Assembly (NCBI GenBank): GCA_027625915.1
Contig: JANTQA010000026.1
Coordinates: 1,550,001-1,614,000 of the forward strand
Origin: Anaeramoeba flamelloides
Lineage: Eukaryota > Metamonada > Anaeramoebidae
Reading direction: 5' to 3'
DNA length: 64,000 nucleotides
Part shown: positions 1-11,740 of the stretch, in pieces
Numbering within the stretch: position 1 is the stretch's first letter
Layout: every line of letters starts with the position of its first letter
Translations under genes and position numbers: made by a program
The notes under the pieces: model-generated
Told to the model about the DNA's origin: nothing
Seen by the model: only the letters and a program-made list of their open reading frames with translations
The model's database searches: none

Positions 1-2232
1 ATATTTTGAAGAACAACTACATTTACAGAGTTTCTTAACACTTGACTTCATAAAATACTTTAATCAAATTTTGAGAATAAAAATTTCAAAAAGGAAAATC
101 AACAAAAAATTTCCGAACATAAATTGCAATTTCTAAGTATTAATCAAAAAAATTCCACTTTACAAGATGTAAATAACAACTTTCAGGTCAAACGATCCAA
201 TATGTATCATAAATAATGATTGTTCGATTCAAACAAATTCGAAACCCATAAACAAAAAACTTTTTTCCTAAAATTGAAAACTTTTAATATGGAATGAATT
301 GATTGAAATTACAATCTAAAACATGAATACAAAAAATGTTACCAGCAATTCTGATCTTGCTCAACGATTCAGAAAGTGTGGTCAATTGAAAAAAGTAAAA
401 GATCAGAAGATCAAGCAAAAAACAAAAAAACAAAAACAAAAACACAAAAACAAAAACAAAAACAGAACCCTCAAAAATAAAACACTTTCCTTTTTATAGT
501 TTCTAAATTGAAATTTCTTTGACCACAAAGAAAAAAGAAAAACTGTGTTTCTTATGATCTTGTTCATTTTTTTCTTATTTTCATCTTTTGGCTTGTTTAC
601 TGATCGCAATTAGTTTTTGTGGAAGGAAAATTCAAAATAAATCTTTCCTACACCCCCCACTTTGCACCACCACAAAAATTCAAACTCCTACAAACATTTT
701 AAATTTTTTTAGATCTACAAAAAAATTTTTTTTATTTTTTTTTTCAAAGTAAATACGTTGCAAATCTTTTTGACAAAATTTCGAATAAATTTTTTTTTAT
801 TTTTTATTTTTGATTTTAACAAACAAACAACCTTGTTCCAAAATGAAAATTGGATTACTTTCAAACCAAAACCATTTTTAATAGATATTTTATTTGAAGC
901 GTCTCTATGTCATAAAATTAGAATTTCAAAAACACGATTTTGGCAGAAGAAAGAAAACAAACTTTTTTTTTTTTCTTCTGGTTGTAATCGATCACTATTC
1001 TGAAGTGTGTTGGCTTGGAAGAAATTTGGTTGTTTTGTAATTCAAACAAAATCAATGTAGTCTCCATAAAAAAATAAAAAAATGTAATTTTTAGGACTTT
1101 TGAAAGCACTACTGTATCTGAGCAAAAAAATCCACTCCTTCATGTGGTTTTCATTAATTTCTCACTCTTTATTATTTATTAAAAGAAAAGAACCAAATTA
1201 ATTTTGTTGGCATGTATTCTTTTCTCGTTTGTTTCATCAAGAGCCGTTTTCCGAAAGTATGTGAAAAAAGTTTTTAAAGAGCCAACAAAACAAACAAAAA
1301 ACTTTGTCAGCAATTATCATGAAATCAAGTAAAAACTTGTTTCTGGGGTTTACGCTCACCTAATGCAATTCCAAAACTCTTTTTTTTTAAATTTGCCTTT
1401 TGTGGAATCACTTAAAAAAGAATTCTTGAGGTAAATGAGTCCCTAACAAGAATACACACACAAACCACTACACTAATGGGCAATTTTTAAATTTCCCAAG
1501 AGTTCGCCAGTTTGGATTTGTTAAAATGGAATGACCTTCTAAAATTTAATTATCATTAATAAAATTAGTTGAACTGAAACGAACAAGTTCAATATGGAAA
1601 AAATTTGGACCTTAACATTACCAACTGACACTTTGAAGTGTTTTGGAAGGGTAAATTTCGAAACAAAAATATTAATAAAAATTAAAATAAAAAGATCAAA
1701 CTTTTTTTATTTCTTTTTGGTTGTCTCTCCTCTGGTACATAATTAAAAAAAAAAAAAAAAAAATAAGACCACGTTGGTTTGTAGTTATCAAACTGCTAAC
1801 ACTAAACCATAGAACCAAATACAACCACACCTAAATAGTATTAAACAAATCCCTTTAAGAAAAAAACAGTACCTTTTTACTTTTTTCTTTCAATTATAGC
1901 ATTGAATGACAATAAAAAGAAAAAAAAAATTTGTTTGAAAAAAGCGCATTTAGGAACTTTTAGGCCCCCCTAAATAAAATATCAATTATTGATAACCTTT
2001 TTTTCAATTTTATCCTTTAAAAAAAATTTCAAATTCTGTTCAAAGTTAGTTTTGGTAAAAAATTTCACAAAAATATACAAAAGATTTGTAAAAAATACAA
2101 TAATCGTAACACAGATCGCTATTGAACAATAAGTGATCAGTTACGGAAATTGATCTAATATTAATTCATCATTGAGATTACTTTTGAAATCTCAGAATAT
2201 TTATTTTTTGTTAAATCTTATAAAACAGACTA
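1..2232. other. Intergenic, no gene recognised
   Basis: AT-rich sequence with many A and T homopolymers. Open frames here (for example 403-609 and 758-1003) are short and encode Phe/Lys/Leu-rich low-complexity peptides with no recognisable domain. No RNA gene or repeat shared with the rest of the window was recognised. It probably contains the promoter and 5' leader of the Myb gene that starts near 2233. Confidence 0.6.
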
Positions 2233-3776
2233 ATGTCCTCATTGTAAGTGAACAACTTTCTACTTTTATACCTTGTTCTTGTTTAAAGAGACTACTCTTC
2301 CTTTCTGAACCTTCTTTTTTTCTTGTTTTAGTTAAAAATGTTTTTTTTTTTTTAAAGATTTTTTTTTTGGTTCTTTTCTTGTTTAAATTTTTCTTTTTTC
2401 TTTTTTGGTAAACTAAACCAATACTCCGTTCTACTACCAAACCAACATAACGGGTATCCGTTTTTGTGATAAATTAATTCTCTCTTGTTTCTAAATTCTT
2501 TTTCTATTTTTTTAAAAAAAAATTATAATCCTTTTAAACTGAAATGTGCCATCCCCGTTCTGATTCAAAAAAAATTTTTTTTTGATAATTTCTTCTGGTT
2601 TTAGTGATCGAAAAAAAAAGATCAAACAATTGTTAAACAAAATTAAAGAAGTACCGGATTTAGCAACCGTGAAGCATATCAAAACATCAATCTGGACAAA
2701 GAAAGAAGTAAACTTTACTATTTAACCCTATTTCTTTTCTTTATTGATAATTTAATCAAAGTCTGTAATGAACACAAAGATTTTTTATTTTGGTTTCCTT
2801 TTTTTTATGTTTTTTTTTATTCATTTTTGTCCTTCTTCCTTAACCTCTTTTTCTTTTTCCACCAGAAATCTTTTCCTTGTATACTCTTCTTTCTGTACAT
2901 CCAAAATTTCTTTTTTTAATCTTGAGACCATTCATGAAATTCTTATTTCATTTATAAGTGGCGTTTTTTTTTTTAATCCCAATTTTTTTTTGATTTGTTT
3001 TTTTTATTGTATGAATCAAATAAACCATCTGTGTTATTTTTCGTTTAAAAAATTCAAACGTATTCGTTTTTGAAAAATAAACACTTTCGGTGTCTTCTTT
3101 TTATTTTAAAATTTTTGTTTTTTTATTCCTTTTTTTTTATCCATTTTTGAAAAGCTCTTTTTGGGACTTTCTTTTTTTTTTTTTTTTTTCTCAAAAAGTT
3201 AAACTGTTGTATTTTTCTTGTACACTTCCCCATTTAAATTCTTTTTTTCTCTTTGTAACCAAACAAATCCTTTTTAAAACAAAAAATTTATTTATTGAAT
3301 TAATTGCTTTGGTGTTCAAAAAGAATAACCTTCTTGTATTTTTAATTCTCTGATCTCAAGACATCCAAAATGCTCTCTGTGGTTTTTTTTCTTCACAAAC
3401 ACCATCTAAAAATTTCTTAATTTGAAGAAATTCGTTGAATTTTTCTGGACTCATTTATTCCCTTTTTTATCTTCTTATTTCAATTTTGTATTTACCTTTT
3501 TTACACCTCAAAAAGGATGGCATTCTTGCAAAAGCAGTGAAACACTTTGGCGGTAAAGACTGGGATTTAGTTGCAGATCTGTTCCCAGATAAAAGTTCTA
3601 CCCAATGTTTGCACAGATGGAAAAAGGTATTTTTTGTTTTGGTTTTAATTCTCTCTTTTTTTTTTTTCTTTCTTTCTTTGTTTCTTTTTTTTAGATACTT
3701 TGGTTTGTATTTTTTTCTTTTTTTGAATAAAAAAGATTTTCTTAGAAACTTTTTTACTGATATATTTACTCCCCTT

Positions 3777-3810
<34 letters not shown>

Positions 3811-6800
3811 TTGTTTGTTTGGTTAACCCCTTCAGGTTTTGGATCCAAAATTAAAAAAAGGATCGTGGTCTAAAGAAGAAGATCAATTTCTTAAACAAGG
3901 TGTAGAAAGTCATGGACAGTCATGGCCTCAAGTTTCTCTCTTAGTTCCAGGAAGAACTGCCAAACAATGCAGAGAAAGGTTAGTAGTTGGATTTTTTTTT
4001 TTTTTTTTTTTTTAATCAAACCTTTCAATAAAATTCAAATGATCAAAATTTAAATTTGATCTTCTGAAACAATAAAGAAGAACTAAATTTAAATTCTAAA
4101 ATGGATTGTTTTCAATTACTTTTGTGAATACTGGTTTTTTTTCAATCTGTCAGCCACTTACGAGGAAAAAATATTTGTGAAGGTGAACAAAAACATTTTC
4201 TTTTATTTAAGGGATTAGCGTCTCCCAAGGAGAAGCCTAAAATGAAATTATGCTGCTCTTGAAGGTAAATCACATTAGTTCTCTATGGTTCAAATGTCTT
4301 TAAAAATTCCATTAGTAGGTAAAGTAGAGCTATTTGTTGATTTCTAACTTCAATTAAAAATGACCCTTGAATTAGTAAAAAATTTTCATTTCGAAGAAAA
4401 AAATCTGCCTTACTTCATAAATTTAAAGAATGAATCATCAATCTAAAGACTTGAAAGTTGAAAAATATCTTTTCCAAAATTTGTCTCGAAATGTAGATTA
4501 GTTGTTAAAAATTCAATTGTTTTTTAAAAAATTAAATAATCAAATTTGATAGATTCTTTTGGGAAATTACATCAGAAATCTTGAAAATAAACTCTATTTC
4601 AAAATCATTGTCCCATTAAAAATCAAATTTTAACGAAAAATATTTTTAATAATTGAAGTTATCTATTATAATATAAAAATTTCAATTTTAATATTCAGTT
4701 CTATACTAAAGAGATATCTATTTTTCGTCTAAAAATAACTAAAAAAAAGTAAAAAAAACAATTAAAAAAAATTTGGCTATTTATTTGGAAATAAGCATTA
4801 CATAAAAAAGAGAAATTTTTTTTTTTTTTTATTGTTGAGCAGAGGTGATTCAACAAAATTACCTCCTGTTTGCCTGAAACTCTAAAATTGTATTTAGGGT
4901 TTTTTTATCCTAACTGTAATGTAAGCAGGATTACAGCTCAAAGGATATCTTTTCTTTAAAAAATGAAAAGAATAAATTATTTCTGAAAAAAGACAAGAAA
5001 AAGAGAAAGAAAAGCAAGAAATGAAAGAGTCAAAAAATAATAGAAAAAAGAAAAAAACTTCAGTGAAAAGTTTTTTTTTTGGTGCCCCAAGTGTTGAATG
5101 GGCTGGTGGTTGTTTCCTTTTATGTCGTTTTTTTTTTTGATCGCCACCATAGGTTTTTTTTTAATAAAGAGTTCTAAATATTTGAACAACTATAGATCAA
5201 ATGAAAAAAGGCTGTTTATTAAATTTTGATTTAGAACTTTATAGATGGGTTGAATCTAAAAAGCTCTGGTTTTTAAGAATAAGATTTGGTTTTTGAAATT
5301 TTCTTTTCAGTTGCTTTTTCTTTTTATTTTTTTTTTTTGTGTTATTTTTTTTTTTTTATTATTTTATTTTTTTTTTTTTTTTGAAAGTTTCCCAAATCTT
5401 GTTTTCGCAAAATCCCAGTACAAGATACCGACTCGACAGCAAAAACCCAGTCCAAGTAACGACTCGACAGATAGTACGGAAAGTTCAATTCGGTTCACTT
5501 TGGTTGGTTTCAGATCGCGTTCGTTGGATTCAGTTCAGTTGCATAAGTCCTCGTCGAAGATCTGATCATGAACAAGTTTGGTTGGGTTAGTCATGACCAG
5601 GTCAACCAATTCTTATAATGATTTTTTATACTTTTTACCTTTCCCAAACACCTAAAAAAACAAAAAGAGAAACCTAGAGCAAAAGCAACTTAAGAAGGGA
5701 AATTTGGTAAAAGTAAAAAGTATAAAAAATAAAAAATAGAAATTTTAAAAAAATAATAAAATCCATTTATTGATTCTCCTCCCATTTGAATAACTAAACC
5801 TGATCTCTTTTTCATATTTGAAACCAGTTTTTTCATTACTTCTTTCCAAAATTTCATTTTCATTTTCCATTTTAACAAAATACTGTGGAAAAAATAAATA
5901 AGAGAAAAAATGATTTATTTTCAAACTTTTCATGGTTAGGGGAAAAACTTCAAAACAATACAAATACAATTAAAAATTCAAATGTAACATGGGCCATCTA
6001 TTATGAAATTTAGTTTATATTGATGTTACAGATTAACTTTATAAAAAGGAAACAAAATCAATCAGTCTTTGGGTTTTTATGTTGAAGATTATTGAGCTAA
6101 CCTTTCAAAATTTAAAAATTGAATTAAAAAATTGTTACTTTTGGGTGGTTCAAAATATTCAGTTTAGTCGAATTAGAATACTGTTATTTTGGTTTCTATT
6201 GTTCGATTTGGAAAATTAATTAAAAAAAAAAAATCCAAAACTGAAAATTTTTAATTGTGATCTCGAGTAAAAAACCGAGTAATAATTTATTGTTTAATAA
6301 TATTTTTAATCTAATTTTTTTAGATCCATTTGAACTTTAGAGCACTAATATGATTTACTTTCGATGTCAACAATTTTAATTTTCTAAAGAATTTATGAAA
6401 TTTTGCACGACACGCTCCAATGAAAGCGACGCTGAAAAATTTTTTTTTCAAACATTTTATTTTTTTTTGAAATTTATGGTTTGTTCAGATATTTCATTTA
6501 TGAATATCAACTCTAGTCCGAAGTTTATTATTTCTCATATTTCTAAGCAATCTTAGTTTGGTTGATTCTTAAAAAAAAAAAAAAGTGAATTTTTCATTTT
6601 TGGCTTAGGCCTCTTTGAGTGAAATGGAGTTTAGTTCTTCCTAAATATTGAATTTTATAAATTTTATCAAAATCTCTATGAAAAAAATTTATATTTGAAT
6701 CAAATTTAAAATCTGAAAACCCATCACCCTATCTTAAACATCCGTCTTTAGAAAATTTACCTTCTATCAAATATGGCTTCTGTAAGGTACAGTAATTTTA

Positions 6801-9292
6801 CAATTAATAAATGAAAAATTTATTTTTTTCCATTTTTTTCACCTGATGAAACTTTCATTATATTGGAAAGAAGAGTTACAAAGAAAAAAGAACAAGATTT
6901 ATTTGCTAATACTAAGATACTGAAACATGTTAGTATGAGTGACCTGAAAATAAAAAAGTTAAAGCAAAGGTTAAAAAATACCAAAGGTTAAAAAAAAAAG
7001 AGATCAAAAAGAAAAAAGAAATTACAACACTTAAGCAACTACCCCCGAAATGAACATTTGTGATAAACTATCAAACTAAACTAAAATAACCAAAATTATT
7101 GCGGTTGTGGTTTTTGGATGTTCTTAATTAAAGATAGCATTGTTTTTTTACCAATTGCTCCTTATAAACCCTTTTTAAATTTTTTTTTATTTTTTTTTAT
7201 TAAAATTTTTGTTTTTACTTTTTAATCATAAAGATAATTTGGGTGTGCCCTTCTCATGAATAATTTGAAATCTATGATTTTTAGCTAAAATTTCCTTTAG
7301 GAAATTTAAGTAGAAGGATACTTTGAAGAGTGTAATTTTCACTTCTTCAATAATAATAATAATAATAATAATAAATGAAAAATTTTATTTCAATTTCTCA
7401 AAGATTGTTACTTCACAAAACAAAAAAACACAAAATAATTACAACAACATTAAAAATTAACATTTTAGAGATTTAATTTTGCCCTTCTTTCTTAAAATAT
7501 TGGGATAAAATCAATTTTTTTTTTAACCTTGTATTCAACATTATAATTTAAAGAAAAAAAAACATAGGCTATTTACAATCCAATTAAAAACAAATATTTT
7601 TGTCTTAAAAGAGAGTATGAACTTATTGAACTTTAAGAAAAAATCAAATTTTTTCTCTTTGGAATAAACAGTAGATAATAAAAATAAAAAAAAAAAAAAG
7701 ATACTTTGACGATTTGATAAATAATTTCAATAATCCTAATAATTCAATTTTTAAAAAAAAAAAAATTTATTTTACTCAAGCACATTTATGTTTTTTATTA
7801 GGAAAAACAATAATAAAAAACAATTCAGAAAAATATAAAAAATAATATTAATTTATTCAATATTTTTAATTTATAATTATTTATGTGTGTTAATGATTTT
7901 TTTAAATAGATGGAAAAATCAATTAGATCCATCTATTGATCATGGTCCGTGGAGAGAAGAGGAAGACAGAATATTAATAGCAAAACATAAAATATTTGGG
8001 AACCGATGGTCAAAAATTAAGAAATATTTACCTGGAAGACCAGATAATGTAATTAAAAACAGATGGAATACGACATTAAAAAAAAGATTCCCCCAGGAAA
8101 TTAAAAAAAATTCCAAAAATTTGTCTAATCTAAAAAAAAAAAAAAAAGAAAAGAAAAACTAAAAAAAATAATAAGAATAAAACGACCAAAACATCTTCAA
8201 TTTTATCTACACCACAAAAAAAAAAAATTAAATTAAGATTTAATACTTTAATTAAAAATGATAAAAATAAAAGGATTAAAACTAAAAAAAAAAGAAAGAA
8301 TAAGATAAAGACAACAAATATTAAAGAAAAGCCAATAACAATATTAAAAAGAAAAGGAAAAGGAAAAGGAAAAGAAAAAGAAAAAGAAAAAAGAGATTTA
8401 AAAAAAAAAAAAAGACCAAATTCTTTAAAAAAAAAGAAAAAAAAACAAAAAGTTTGTGTACAAACAAAAAAAAGAAACAAGAAGAAAACAATAAACAAAA
8501 TTAATATTTCTAAAAAAATTAAAAAAAAAAAGATTATTTTTAATAATAAGAAAAACAATAATCAAATAAAAAATAAAAATGAAGAGATTGAAGTCAATAA
8601 AAAACAAAAAAAAGTAGAAATAATCGCAAAAAAGAAAGAAAAGGAAATAGAACAAGAAGAAACTCAATATAAAAATTATGAAGATTTTCTTTCTGAAGAT
8701 GATAAAATTCATTCTTCAAAAAATCTTGAATCTTTATTAGTTGATTTAAAAAATGGGAAAAAAATAGACTGTTTATCAAATCAAAACCAAAATAATCTTA
8801 AAATAAAGCCAATTGAAACAGAATATGAAGAAGAAATTGAATATGAAGAAGAATCAGGATTTGAATCAGAAGGTGATTTTAATTTCCAATCAAAATCAAA
8901 ATCATTATCGAGGTTTAGATCTTTTTCTGATGAATCCAATGAATCTGACGAATCCAATGAATCCGGCAAATCTAATGAATCTGATCAATCTGATTTAGAA
9001 TTCGAACTTGATACAAAAAATGTTATAAATAAATTGAATAAAAATGAGAAAAATGAAAATTCCAAATCTTTTGATTGTAAAATTCATCATAAACACAAAC
9101 ATAAACATAAACATAATAGCCAACAAAAGAATATTAACAACCCATTTGTAAATTTTGGTAATAAAGAAAATCAAAATTATCCAAAATTGATTAATTTGGA
9201 TATGTCAGAAAAAAGTAGAAATAAAGTTCCCAGACAATTTCCACTTCTTTTTAGAAGAAACTCATTAATCACTCATTATCAAATTTTTTCAC

Positions 9293-9323
<31 letters not shown>

Positions 9324-9909
9324 TAACAATAATCATAATAATAATAATAATAGCAATACTTGGAAACAAAAATACTTTTTTAAATCTTTAACACCAAACC
9401 CAAAATCTAAAAATATTTTAGGTGATTATAATTCCAATCCAAAAAATCATTTCAATAATAAATGGATGAACATATATTCACCACAAGGCTCACGAAAGAG
9501 ACTTTTTAATAATGAAAACCAAAGAATCGATCAAAATTCCAATCCGAACATTAATCTCTCCCAATCACAATCCCAATCCCAATCACAATCACAATCGCAA
9601 CCCCAATCAAAAATACAATCGCAACCCCAATCGAAATTACAATTACAATCCCAAACCCAATCCAAATCCCATAATAGTAGTAATAAGAAGAAAAAGCTTT
9701 GTCATAATCAAATTAATAACCATACTATCAAACATTCCATCATTGAACAATTATCATTTTCCCCACAATCTGCCTTTGCTAATCAAGCGCAATCAAAAAT
9801 ATCTCGAAAATTGACTAACTCCCAATATCTTGAAATATGCAAGGATGATCTGTTTTCTAATTGTCGTTCACATAGTCAACAAAATTCAGAAGAATCTATT
9901 AATCTATAG
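2233..9909 (+). CDS. R1R2R3 Myb transcription factor with long low-complexity tail (frame broken at an A16 run)
   Basis: Proposed exons are 2233-2243, 2605-2707, 3516-3626, 3836-3978 and 7910-9909, all with GT...AG introns and matching phases. The spliced product has three Myb repeats in c-Myb order: R1 from IWTKKEDGIL to HRWKK, R2 from GSWSKEEDQ to CRERWKNQ, R3 from GPWREEEDRI to IKNRWNTT. Each keeps its three tryptophans, so sequence-specific nuclear DNA binding is expected. The first exon codes only MSS plus two bases. It was chosen because ATG 2233 and the consensus donor GTAAGT give the phase needed at 2605, so this start is the least certain part. In the last exon the Myb frame stops at 8160-8162. 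The frame one base further on is open without any ATG from 8134 to 9159 and runs on to a stop at 9907-9909. It encodes KEK, Ser/Glu/Asn, KH, poly-Asn and Gln-Ser tracts. A one-base slip in the A run 8132-8147 would make one protein of about 788 residues; otherwise it is 206. Confidence 0.88.
4185..4610 (+). repeat. Dispersed repeat family A, left segment (copy in Myb intron)
   Basis: This stretch aligns by eye to 51118-51500 in the same orientation. Shared landmarks in order are AAGGGATTA, AAGAAGCCTAA-like, TCTNATGGTTC, AAAAATGAC, ATTAGTAAAAAA, GAATGTAGATTA and a final GCAGAAAT/ATCAGAAAT. Divergence is high, with many substitutions and indels, so the copies are old. No coding capacity is visible and the element class is unknown. 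Confidence 0.65.
5391..5610. other. GC-richer island with a partial tandem repeat inside the Myb intron
   Basis: Surrounded by poly-T and 80% AT sequence, this block has much more G and C. It holds two tandem units of about 31 bases, each of the form CCCAGTNCAAG followed by CGACTCGACAG; the latter is exact at 5429-5439 and 5460-5470. It is not similar to any other block I noticed in the window. The two overlapping open frames across it are in non-matching frames and resemble no family. It could be an inserted fragment, a small structured RNA or a remnant of foreign DNA. Confidence 0.5.
6130..6665 (+). repeat. Dispersed repeat family A, middle and right segments (Myb intron)
   Basis: 6130-6400 resembles 51600-51870 (shared TTATTTTGGTTTCTAT, TAATAATTTATTGT and CACTAATAT). 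6365-6665 resembles 54430-54850 and the complement of 62600-62910 (shared AATTTTGCA, TTTGTTCNG, AAGTTTATTATTTCTC and TATTTCTAAGCAATCT). The right part ends in GAAATGGAGTTTA in all three. This shows the family has a left, middle and right portion in constant order. No open frame is conserved. Confidence 0.65.
6838..7390 (+). repeat. Dispersed repeat family B, copy 1 (Myb intron)
   Basis: About 550 bases aligning along their whole length to 44583-45172. Landmarks in order are AAGAAGAGTTACAAAG, TTTGCTAATACT, AACTATCAAACTAAACTAA-like, TAGCATTGTTTTTTT, ACCAATTG, AACCCTTTTTAAATT and GAAATTTAAGTA. No terminal repeats, target-site duplication or coding frame is evident. The class is unknown. Confidence 0.7.
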
Positions 9910-10186
9910 AATATTGTTTTCTTTTTTTATATTTTATTTCTTTGTTAATTTAATCATTAACTTACTTGTCCTAAATTATTTCAATAAAAAAAAATATTTA
10001 TTTTATTCTTGAATTACTGATAGTTTAATTTTAAGAATTATAGTTGTTTAAAAATTAGTTCTGTTATTATAAATAACTTAACTTAGTATTAAAAAACGTT
10101 ATTTTTAGAAAGTCAATTTTAGACAACATAAATATGTAAAAACAAAATTTTTTTCGATAAATTAGTTTTTCTTTATATTATTATAG

Positions 10187-11740
10187 GTGGATTAATAGAA
10201 GATTTGATGATATCTTTTTCAATTCATGATAAAGTTTCAAAAATAACGAATTGAAATCATTTTTAACAAACGATGATACTGTAGATAATCGTGAAAATCA
10301 ATAATATTACGATAATAGATAGAAATTGCGATAAAAGTCTAAAAATCTTAGCAAATGTCTAAAAATCGTGATCAATGTCAAAATATCTTGATTAAAAAAA
10401 AATTTCGATATAATAGTCGATTGCTTATCGGGTCTAATTGAGAAATATTTTGACAAAGAAATTTTGGTAAATTTTTAAAAATGCGATTATTTGCGTTGCG
10501 ATTATTTGCGAGAAAAACAATTTTTTTTTATTTTGTGTCTTATTTGATTTCTAAACTTACAAAATGTTGACATATGTGCTGATAGTTTGTTATGTATATC
10601 AATAAAAAAAAAATTTGTCCAATAGAATAAAAAATATGAATTGGTCAAAAATGATCATTTTTATCCAAATATACAAATTTCGAAATTTTCAAAATTTGCG
10701 AATATTTGCGATTCATTTAACATTTCATTTAACATTTTATAGGGATGGGTTAGGTAGGATTAGTATAGTTTAGTTGGGTGACCTATCCCACCACACTCGT
10801 TCCTAACCTACTCAACATATCCTCCTAACCCTATCTAAACGAACCTACAAACCATACACAATTCAACACTCTCTAACGTACCCTACATACCCTACCTACC
10901 CTACCATACCTACCCATATAAAATGTTAAATAAAATGTTAAATAAAATGTTAAATGAATCGCAAATATTCGCAAATTTTGAAAATTTCGAAATTTGTATA
11001 TTTGGATAAAAATGATCATTTTTGACCAATTCATATTTTTTATTCTATTGGACAAATTTTTTTTTTATTGATATACATAACAAACTATCAGCACATATGT
11101 CAACGTTTTGTAAGTTTAGACCCGATTTCAGGGACAAATTAAAAATTTATTATTTTTCTCGCAAATAATCGCATCGCAAATAATCGCAATTTTGGTATAT
11201 TCCCGAAATTTTTTTGATCAAAAAAATAGATGATGTGATAAAAATAATTCTTTTAAAAAACAACAACAAAAAAAGACACTTGATTCAATCAAGGATAAGA
11301 ACAAAGATTTCATAATGTATTTTATTTTGATTTGGTTAAAAGATCGATCGATCCTTTTGGATCAACAACAGTAATAAAAAATAAATTAGTAGTTTCTCAG
11401 TCTATGACAGTATTATAAATTACGTTGAATAAAAAGTCCTTTGAAAAAAAAAATCCCTAATGCATTCTTTAAGGAAGATTTTCTTGGACTCAAACATTTT
11501 CTTTATTATATTCATATTGAAATTAGATGTATAGCTTTTCAAAAATCTTTCTCAACAACATATCTAGATTATTACAAAGTCTTAAGATTGTTTGGAATTT
11601 TATTTTCTTATTCTTACAATTCTCCTTCTTCACTAATAATAAATTGCATAAAAAATCAATTAAATTTTAAGGTACTAATATTTTTTAAAAATAAAATGAA
11701 ATCTTGTTCTGATCTTTTAAAACTTTTTTTTTTGTAATTT
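10187..11740 (+). repeat. Dispersed repeat family C, copy 1, interrupted by a foldback element
   Basis: 10187-10480 and 11193 to about 11660 align to one continuous stretch at 32605-33280. Landmarks are GATTTGATGAT/GGTTTTGATGAT near the start, repeated TCGNGAT and GCGATAA words, GAGAAATATTTT before the interruption, TTTTTTGATCAAAAAA after it, then CTTGATNCAATCAAGGAT and GATCCTTTTNGATCAA. Copy 2 at 32605 lacks the interruption and so shows the pre-insertion state. The distal end of this copy cannot be placed precisely. Confidence 0.7.
10480..11192. mobile_element. Foldback / MITE-like element with about 265-bp inverted arms
   Basis: The left arm (10480-10745) and the complement of the right arm (10915-11192) are nearly identical. 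The part from AAACTTACAAAA to ATTTAACATTT, about 190 bases, shows only one or two differences. The outer ends carry two copies of GCGATTATTTGCG. The 170-base core switches from G-rich to C-rich on the top strand. GAAATTT occurs just outside the left end and just outside the right end and may be a target-site duplication. No transposase frame is present. High arm identity suggests recent movement by a transposase encoded elsewhere, or arm-to-arm conversion. Confidence 0.8.

Larger units (their letters stand above)
3979..7909 (+). other. Long Myb intron (3.9 kb) filled with dispersed repeats
   Basis: The donor GTTAGT follows the codon start AG of R2's CRERW, and the acceptor TTAAATAG precedes ATGGAAAAAT, restoring the Arg-Trp of the R2 end. 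The other introns of this gene are about 360, 810 and 210 bases. The excess here is repeats shared with 44.6-45.2 kb, 51.1-51.9 kb, 54.4-54.9 kb and 62.6-62.9 kb, plus an unusual GC-richer island at 5391-5610. No open frame inside is convincing. Confidence 0.8.

Noticed and set aside
2172-2411. First Myb exon starting at ATG 2172
   Set aside because: Spliced at the GTAAGT donor it ends in phase 0, while the exon at 2605 needs two bases from upstream.
5391-5610. tRNA-like or SINE promoter boxes
   Set aside because: Only partial matches to A and B boxes, in no proper spacing, and no cloverleaf could be drawn.
7348-7372. Trinucleotide run as a CRISPR or satellite array
   Set aside because: Simple (AAT)n microsatellite; no spaced repeats and the window is eukaryotic.
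10790-10910. Internal telomere-like repeat (CCTAACCC words)
   Set aside because: No regular unit is repeated; it is the irregular C-rich half of a foldback element core.
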